Origin: an uncultured Campylobacter sp.
GTDB taxonomy: Bacteria > Campylobacterota > Campylobacteria > Campylobacterales > Campylobacteraceae
Direction of reading: 5' to 3'
DNA: 56,131 bases
NCBI RefSeq assembly: GCF_947255105.1
Contig: NZ_CAMYFP010000010.1
Location: 1-56,131 of the forward strand
A program made the position numbers and the translations under genes. The notes under the pieces were generated by a model. That model did no database searches, had not been told where the DNA came from, and worked only from the letters and a program-made list of their open reading frames with translations. Every line of letters starts with the position of its first letter. Position 1 is the first letter of the stretch. Of this stretch, positions 51,587-56,131 are shown piece by piece.

Positions 51587-52393
51587 ATGAGAAAGTTTGC
51601 AATAGTCCTAAATTTACTACTTCTAACACTTTTTTTATCAAGTTGCGTAAGCACAACAGCACCAGGAGCTGTAGGTATCAATAGAAAGCAGTTTTTTATC
51701 GTAAGTAGCGCCGAGATGGAGCAGGGTGCAAAGATGTATTATGCCAAAACATTAACCGACGCCAAAAACAAAGGCGAGTTAAATGTCAATGCCAAAGAGT
51801 ACAGACGCATCCAAGAGATAGCAAACAGGCTTATAGCTCAGTCCCATATCTTTAAAAAAGAGGCGCTAAATTGGGATTGGGAGATAAATGTCATAGATGA
51901 AGATATCCTAAATGCATGGTGCATGCCAGGTGGCAAGATTGCTATCTATACAGGCATTATTAGAAGGCTAAATTTAAGCGATGCTGAGATAGCTGCCATT
52001 ATAGGTCATGAGATGGCACACGCACTAAGAGAGCATGGACGAGAAAGAGCTAGTAGCCAACAGCTAAAAGAAGTTGGGCTCTATGCTATCAGTATGGCAA
52101 CTGGCGATGATCTCATCACTGGACTTAGCAACATGGCAGCAGAATATACAATAATGTTGCCATTTTCAAGAAGTCATGAAACCGAAGCCGACATCATAGG
52201 AACAGAGCTTATGGCAAGAGCAGGTTACAACCCAAATGCCGCTATAAATGTGTGGAAAAAGATGCAAAAGATTGGCTCTAGCTCAACTATTGAGTTTCTA
52301 TCTACCCACCCATCGCACGAAAGTCGCATAAAAACATTGGAGGAAATCTCTCAAAAAGTTATGCCAATCTATATTCAAACAACCCAAAAATAG
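51587..52393 (+). CDS. M48-family zinc metalloprotease lipoprotein
   Basis: A 268-residue protein with a lipobox LSSC (Cys20) and an M48 peptidase domain. The zinc motif is H141-E-M-A-H145, and the third ligand is the glutamate in SHETEADIIG. The layout resembles BepA/LoiP-type outer-membrane quality-control proteases without the TPR domain of BepA. The neighbouring Sel1-repeat lipoprotein could supply the repeat function in trans; that is an inference. Confidence 0.87.
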   Translation: MRKFAIVLNLLLLTLFLSSCVSTTAPGAVGINRKQFFIVSSAEMEQGAKMYYAKTLTDAKNKGELNVNAKEYRRIQEIANRLIAQSHIFKKEALNWDWEINVIDEDILNAWCMPGGKIAIYTGIIRRLNLSDAEIAAIIGHEMAHALREHGRERASSQQLKEVGLYAISMATGDDLITGLSNMAAEYTIMLPFSRSHETEADIIGTELMARAGYNPNAAINVWKKMQKIGSSSTIEFLSTHPSHESRIKTLEEISQKVMPIYIQTTQK

Positions 52394-52402
52394 GAGTCAA
52401 AT

Positions 52403-53233
52403 TTGCTATTTCTAATCCTTGCAATCTCATTTAACGTCTTAGTTTCAGTTCTTTTAAAAGTAGCGCAGAGCAAAAATATAGCCCTTGAGCAAGCAGTGGC
52501 TTTCAACTACATATCAGCCATTGTTTTGTGCTTTGTCCTTTTAAAACCAGCCGCCATCTCTTTGGAGTTTGGCTCTATCTATCTCTTTTTGATACTTGGA
52601 TTTTTATTGCCAGCGGGCTTTATCGTCATGTCAAAAAGTATCTTACACGCAGGTATTGCAAGATCTGACGCCGCCTCTAGACTCTCGCTTTTTTTGCCAA
52701 TCATAGCCTCATTTACTATCTTTGGTGAAGAGCTTATCGCAAGTAGAGCAGTGGCTATACTTTTTGCCTTTGGAGCGCTTTTTTGTCTTTGTAAAAAGGC
52801 AGGTAGCAAAAGCGACAAAAGCTCGATGTTGTGGCTAATACTAGTCTTTTTTGTCTATGGGCTAGCAGATATTACCTTTAAGCAGATAGCCAAACAGGGC
52901 AATCTCTTCTCTAGCACGCTTTTTATCTCATTTATCTTGGCAGCTATCATTATTTTTGTAACACTCTTTATCAAAAAGACTCTTTGGGACAAAAAAAGCA
53001 TGGCAGCAGGGCTACTTTTGGGAGTTTTAAATTTCTTCAACATTCTTTTTTATATAAAAGCACATCAAGTCTTTAAAACCAACCCATCGCTAGTCTTTAC
53101 AGCTATGAATATCGGCGTTATTTGTGTTGGGACTTTGGTAGGCGTGTTTATCTTTAGAGAAAAAATTAGCAAGACCAACCAGCTAGGGCTTCTTTTTGGT
53201 ATCATTTCGATACTCTTTTTAACATATTTTTAG
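52403..53233 (+). CDS. EamA/DMT-family transporter
   Basis: A 276-residue inner-membrane protein with about ten helices in two EamA halves. LVFTAMNIGVICVGTLVGVFIFREKISKTN-type sequence at the end fits the family (helix followed by F-x-E-K). The start is a TTG with AGGAG 8 bases upstream. Substrate unknown. Confidence 0.75.
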   Translation: MLFLILAISFNVLVSVLLKVAQSKNIALEQAVAFNYISAIVLCFVLLKPAAISLEFGSIYLFLILGFLLPAGFIVMSKSILHAGIARSDAASRLSLFLPIIASFTIFGEELIASRAVAILFAFGALFCLCKKAGSKSDKSSMLWLILVFFVYGLADITFKQIAKQGNLFSSTLFISFILAAIIIFVTLFIKKTLWDKKSMAAGLLLGVLNFFNILFYIKAHQVFKTNPSLVFTAMNIGVICVGTLVGVFIFREKISKTNQLGLLFGIISILFLTYF

Positions 53234-53259
53234 ATGAGAGTATTTAGTTTGCACTTTTT

Positions 53260-53268
53260 TGCTATAAT
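53260..53268 (+). promoter_or_regulatory. extended -10 promoter before the CNNM/CorC-like gene
   Basis: TGCTATAAT is a perfect extended -10 element. The TTG start of the next gene is 35 bases downstream, with AAGGAT as ribosome binding site. Confidence 0.55.
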
Positions 53269-53303
53269 GAAGCCATTCTATTTTATTTTATAAGGATTAT
53301 AAA

Positions 53304-54629
53304 TTGGACACGGGTAGTTCCGTCTTTATGATTGTATTTGCATTTGTTTTTGTATTTTTAAACGCCTTTTTTGTTTTATCAGAATTTGCCATTGTCAAGA
53401 TTAGAAAAAGTCGCCTTGAAGAGCTTATAAAAGATAAAGTTCCCAACGCAAAACTAGCCTTTGAGATGACAAATTCTCTTGATACCTATCTTAGCGCAAC
53501 ACAACTTGGCATAACTCTTAGCTCACTAGCACTTGGTTGGATAGGCGAGCCGGCAGTTTCAAGACTTATAGAGGTGCCTTTAAAAGAGGTTTTTCATCTT
53601 AGCGATATCTTGGTTCAAACTGTTGGTTTTGCCATCGCTTTTACTCTTATCACGCTTCTGCATGTAGTTTTGGGCGAGTTGGTGCCAAAGTCTGTTGCCA
53701 TAGCAAAAGCTGAAAAAGCCGTTCTTTTAGTAGCCAAGCCTCTACACATATTTTGGGTTGTATTTTCGCCATTTATCAAAACTTTTGACTTTTTAGCACG
53801 GTTTGTGCTTAAGAGATTTGGTATCAATCCCGCCAAAGAGACAGAGTTAGCGCACTCTGAAGAGGAGATTAAGATTATTGTTGGCGAGAGTTTAAAGGGC
53901 GGAGTGCTTGACTCATTTGAAACAGAGCTTATAAAAAACGCTGTTGATTTTGGCGAGATTGAGGCAAAAGATGTTATGACGCCTAGAAAAGATATGATCT
54001 GCCTCAACAAACAAAAAAGCTATGATGAAAACTACACTACAGTTTTGGAGTCCAAATTTACACGCTTTCCATATATAGATGGCAGTAAAGACAATGTATT
54101 GGGCATGGTTCACATACGAGATATTTTGCAAAGCAATGAAAAGGACTTCAATAAGATAGTAAGAAAATTTATCATCGTGCCAGAGAGCCTATCTGTTGCC
54201 AAAATCCTTCCTATGATGAACAAAGACCGCATTTCAGCCGCTCTTGTTGTCGATGAGTATGGCGGCACGGCGGGACTTTTGACTATGGAAGATATCATCG
54301 AAGAGATTTTTGGCGATATCAACGACGAGCATGATGAAAATAGCCAAGAGTTTAAAAAGATAGATGATAGAAACTACGAGTTTAAGGGACGTTGCTACAT
54401 CGAAAGTGTTGAAGATATACTTGGCATTACATTTGATGAAAACACCGAGCAAAACACCATTGGTGGCTATGTTTTCAACCTACTTGGGCGACTTCCTGTA
54501 GTTGGCGACAAGATACAAGATGAAAACTGCACCTATGAAGTGCTTAAGATGAATGGCGCAACTATCGAGCTTTTAAAGGTTTCTAAAAAAGAGTTGCCAT
54601 CATCAAATGATGAAGAAGAGCAGGAGTAG
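53304..54629 (+). CDS. CNNM transmembrane/CBS/CorC-HlyC domain protein
   Basis: A 441-residue protein: DUF21/CNNM membrane domain with about four helices (residues 5-190), a CBS pair (about 215-340, with DVMTPRKDM and VDEYGGTAGLLTMEDI), and a C-terminal CorC_HlyC domain. Proteins of this type (often called hemolysin or TlyC) are linked to magnesium or cobalt efflux. The start is a TTG. A direct hemolytic role is not implied by sequence. Confidence 0.85.
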   Translation: MDTGSSVFMIVFAFVFVFLNAFFVLSEFAIVKIRKSRLEELIKDKVPNAKLAFEMTNSLDTYLSATQLGITLSSLALGWIGEPAVSRLIEVPLKEVFHLSDILVQTVGFAIAFTLITLLHVVLGELVPKSVAIAKAEKAVLLVAKPLHIFWVVFSPFIKTFDFLARFVLKRFGINPAKETELAHSEEEIKIIVGESLKGGVLDSFETELIKNAVDFGEIEAKDVMTPRKDMICLNKQKSYDENYTTVLESKFTRFPYIDGSKDNVLGMVHIRDILQSNEKDFNKIVRKFIIVPESLSVAKILPMMNKDRISAALVVDEYGGTAGLLTMEDIIEEIFGDINDEHDENSQEFKKIDDRNYEFKGRCYIESVEDILGITFDENTEQNTIGGYVFNLLGRLPVVGDKIQDENCTYEVLKMNGATIELLKVSKKELPSSNDEEEQE

Positions 54630-54653
54630 TTGGAGCTTAAATTGGCTCCAACT
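54628..54653 (+). terminator. hairpin terminator of the CNNM/CorC-like gene
   Basis: AGTTGGAGC and GCTCCAACT form a perfect 9-bp stem with an 8-base loop that begins in the stop codon. The following T-tract is weak (CTACTG). Confidence 0.6.
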
Positions 54654-55371
54654 CTACTGAAATTTAGATCACTTTTGCCTAACTGAAATTTAACCTCTCA
54701 AATTTAATCACTTAAACAGCTTCTCTTTTAAATTTACTCTTTTAATATCCAAATTTAACTTTAAATTTCATAGCACATATCATCAAAATAGCTCTTATCA
54801 TTTAGATTTGAGCCTTATTCGACTCCACTATTATCAATAAAGCTCATCAAATCAGCTTAAAGGCAAAGAACTATTTTTTAGTGATAGTTTTGATTTTAAG
54901 ATGAGTTAAAAGTAGTTAAATTTCACTTTGATTGTTTTAGAATAATTTTACTTTTGGGATGAGTAAATTTCAAAATTTATTTTTAGAAGTTTTACCTATA
55001 AATATCTACCAAATGGCACAATATAGCTTTTTGGTATCAAATTTATTTATTTGCAAATGGAAAGTGGCCAAGACATAAAATGATTGAGTGGATTTGACTT
55101 TTATCTTTTCAAATTTATTTGTTGGTAATGCTATCTAAAGAGAATTTTCTAGCCCTAAATTTATCTTATTGCTAATTTTTTAGAGAGTTAATTTTGCTTA
55201 TAAAACTAAAACTATCTAAATTTAGCTCAACCTGCCATTTTCATTACCAAAAATAAGAGTTTTATTTTATTGGGCTAGAGTTTTTTATAGTTTTAAGATA
55301 TTTATAGTCTTTGTTAGTTTTATTTCTTGAATGGGAGCAATTTTATTAAATATGTTGTATAAATTTAAAAA
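54654..55371. other. long A+T-rich intergenic region with many AAATTTA words
   Basis: No open frame with a believable ribosome binding site or family match is seen on either strand. The heptamer AAATTTA occurs about ten times in this stretch of 700-odd bases, far more than in the coding parts. The spacing is irregular, so it is not a CRISPR or tandem repeat. It separates a plus-strand gene from a convergent pilin gene. It may be a decayed gene, a site for nucleoid proteins or an undetected RNA. Confidence 0.4.
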
Positions 55372-55396
55372 GCCCAAAGGCTTTTAACCTTTGGGC
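55372..55396 (-). terminator. rho-independent terminator of the pilin gene
   Basis: GCCCAAAGG and CCTTTGGGC form a perfect 9-bp stem with a 7-base loop. On the minus strand the stem is followed by TTTTTAAATTT. It lies just downstream of the pilin stop. Confidence 0.85.
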
Positions 55397-55418
55397 AAAA
55401 CTCTTATAAGAGTAGAGT

Positions 55419-56084
55419 TTAGAATCTTACGTTAGAACCGCTAAGTTTATACTCTTTACCAGCCATTTCTTTGAAAGAGCTTGTAGATGTTAGAGTTCTG
55501 CACTGTGCTGTAGCACCATCTTTAGCAATACCACCTTTATTTTTCAAGGCGTTCTCTAGTGCTGCTTTTGCATCTGCAACTGCCTTTTTAGAAGCATTTA
55601 TTTCAGCTGCTGTTGCATTTGCTTCAGCTTCTTTAGCTTTTAATGCAGCATTTGCAGCTGAAATGGCTTGTTGAAATGTTACTAGTTTTTCTGTTCCAAC
55701 ATAGAGATTTACATCTTGTTGGTCGTTTTTGATGAAGCTTACTAGAACACAATCATTATCTTTGCCAACTTTGAAGTTAAAGTTTGCTTCCATTGTACCA
55801 CCTGCTGTAGTAACAGCCTTAGTGTTTAAGTCGCTAAGTGTCTCGCTACCTGTTGCCAACTCAATACCTGTGACATTTGTCATTTGGTCAATATTTGCTG
55901 CAAATTCACCTTGTGCTGTGTAGTTGCTTGTAACATCTGAAATCATAGTGCTTAAGTTTGACAAAGTCTTTGCAACTTCTGCATCATCTCTTGTAGCTGC
56001 TAGTCTTGGAATAGCAACTGCTGCTAAAATACCTAAAATTACGATCACGAAGATCAACTCGATCATTGTAAAACCTTTTTTCAT
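55419..56084 (-). CDS. type IV pilin-like protein with alanine-rich helical insert
   Basis: A 221-residue prepilin. The short leader MKKG is followed by the processing site G4/F5 (FTMIELIFVIVILGILAAVA), with the conserved glutamate at mature position 5, so it should be cleaved by a prepilin peptidase and assembled through its N-terminal helix. The globular part has two cysteines, Cys112 and Cys195. Between them, at about residues 138-182, lies an alanine/lysine/glutamate-rich segment with no proline, which looks helical or coiled-coil. That is unusual for a pilin disulfide region. AAAGGAG precedes the ATG, and a strong terminator follows. Whether it is a major pilin or a pseudopilin of type II-like secretion cannot be decided. 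Confidence 0.8.
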   Translation of the reverse strand: MKKGFTMIELIFVIVILGILAAVAIPRLAATRDDAEVAKTLSNLSTMISDVTSNYTAQGEFAANIDQMTNVTGIELATGSETLSDLNTKAVTTAGGTMEANFNFKVGKDNDCVLVSFIKNDQQDVNLYVGTEKLVTFQQAISAANAALKAKEAEANATAAEINASKKAVADAKAALENALKNKGGIAKDGATAQCRTLTSTSSFKEMAGKEYKLSGSNVRF

Positions 56085-56110
56085 GGTTTTCTCCTTTAAG
56101 TTTATTTCAC

Positions 56111-56130
56111 TTTACATACCCTTATGTAAA
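56111..56130. repeat. 20-base inverted repeat upstream of the pilin gene
   Basis: TTTACATA and TATGTAAA form a perfect 8-bp dyad with a 4-base spacer, 27 bases before the pilin ATG. It may be an operator or a 5' UTR hairpin. The contig ends one base later, so the promoter is not in view. Confidence 0.5.
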
Positions 56131-56131
56131 A

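Noticed and set aside
53304..54629. Calling the CNNM/CorC protein a hemolysin or virulence toxin
   Set aside because: The name is historical; the domain order fits an ion transport protein and nothing in the sequence indicates a secreted toxin.
54654..55371. CRISPR array or tandem repeat
   Set aside because: AAATTTA words are short and irregularly spaced, there are no 20-40-base direct repeats with equal spacers, and no cas gene is near.

Overview
The window looks like a chromosomal contig of a Campylobacter (Campylobacterota). Evidence for this is the A+T-rich sequence with many AAATTTA words, an FTR1-P19 iron operon in the order known from C. jejuni, an nfu-murE-ybaB-ispA-tkt cluster, CetB/CetC-like PAS proteins, an aspA-dcuA pair and a ribosomal operon without L30. 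I cannot name the species. The first 13 bases match the 3' end of the Tn5/Nextera mosaic end, so the left edge is a sequencing-adapter remnant that cuts a tRNA-Ala.

Region 1 (about 180-8570) is a surface-polysaccharide locus that looks more A+T-rich than the rest. It holds a broken wzz chain-length regulator, a Wzx flippase, a complete licA-licB-licC-licD set for phosphorylcholine decoration, a UDP-GlcNAc 2-epimerase, a family 32 glycosyltransferase, a truncated Wzy/EpsG-like polymerase and a family 4 glycosyltransferase. Decoration and flipping genes are intact while both polymerisation genes are remnants, which suggests short or single-unit glycans carrying phosphorylcholine.

Region 2 (8.7-18.7 kb) is energy taxis and metabolism. 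It has two tandem soluble PAS proteins, an operon of an acetolactate-synthase-like ThDP enzyme, an aldehyde dehydrogenase and luxS, then fumarase C, and on the minus strand aspA and dcuA separated by a terminator-like hairpin. Aspartate to fumarate to malate, with dicarboxylate exchange, fits fumarate respiration.

Region 3 (19-35.2 kb) holds a GNAT acetyltransferase, rnhB and a P-loop ATPase on the minus strand. The merged S10-spc-alpha operon follows on the plus strand, from rpsJ to rplQ with secY, map, infA and rpoA, behind a consensus sigma-70 promoter with 17-bp spacing.

Region 4 (35.4-41 kb) holds an Nfu-type Fe-S protein, an unknown helical protein, murE, panD, ybaB, ispA and tkt. Region 5 (41.1-48.6 kb) is the iron operon: FTR1 permease, P19, a DUF2318 membrane protein, two FtsX/MacB-like permeases, an ABC ATPase and a thioredoxin-like lipoprotein, with a Fur-box-like palindrome upstream. 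Region 6 (48.6-56.1 kb) has an unexplained structured element, moaC, a DUF493 protein, a coiled-coil protein, a Sel1-repeat lipoprotein, an M48 protease, an EamA transporter, a CNNM/CorC-like protein, a long non-coding A+T-rich stretch, and a type IV pilin-like protein with an alanine-rich helical insert between its two cysteines.

The main leads are the licABCD island with broken polymerisation genes, the ThDP enzyme-ALDH-luxS operon, the pilin insert and the structured element before moaC.
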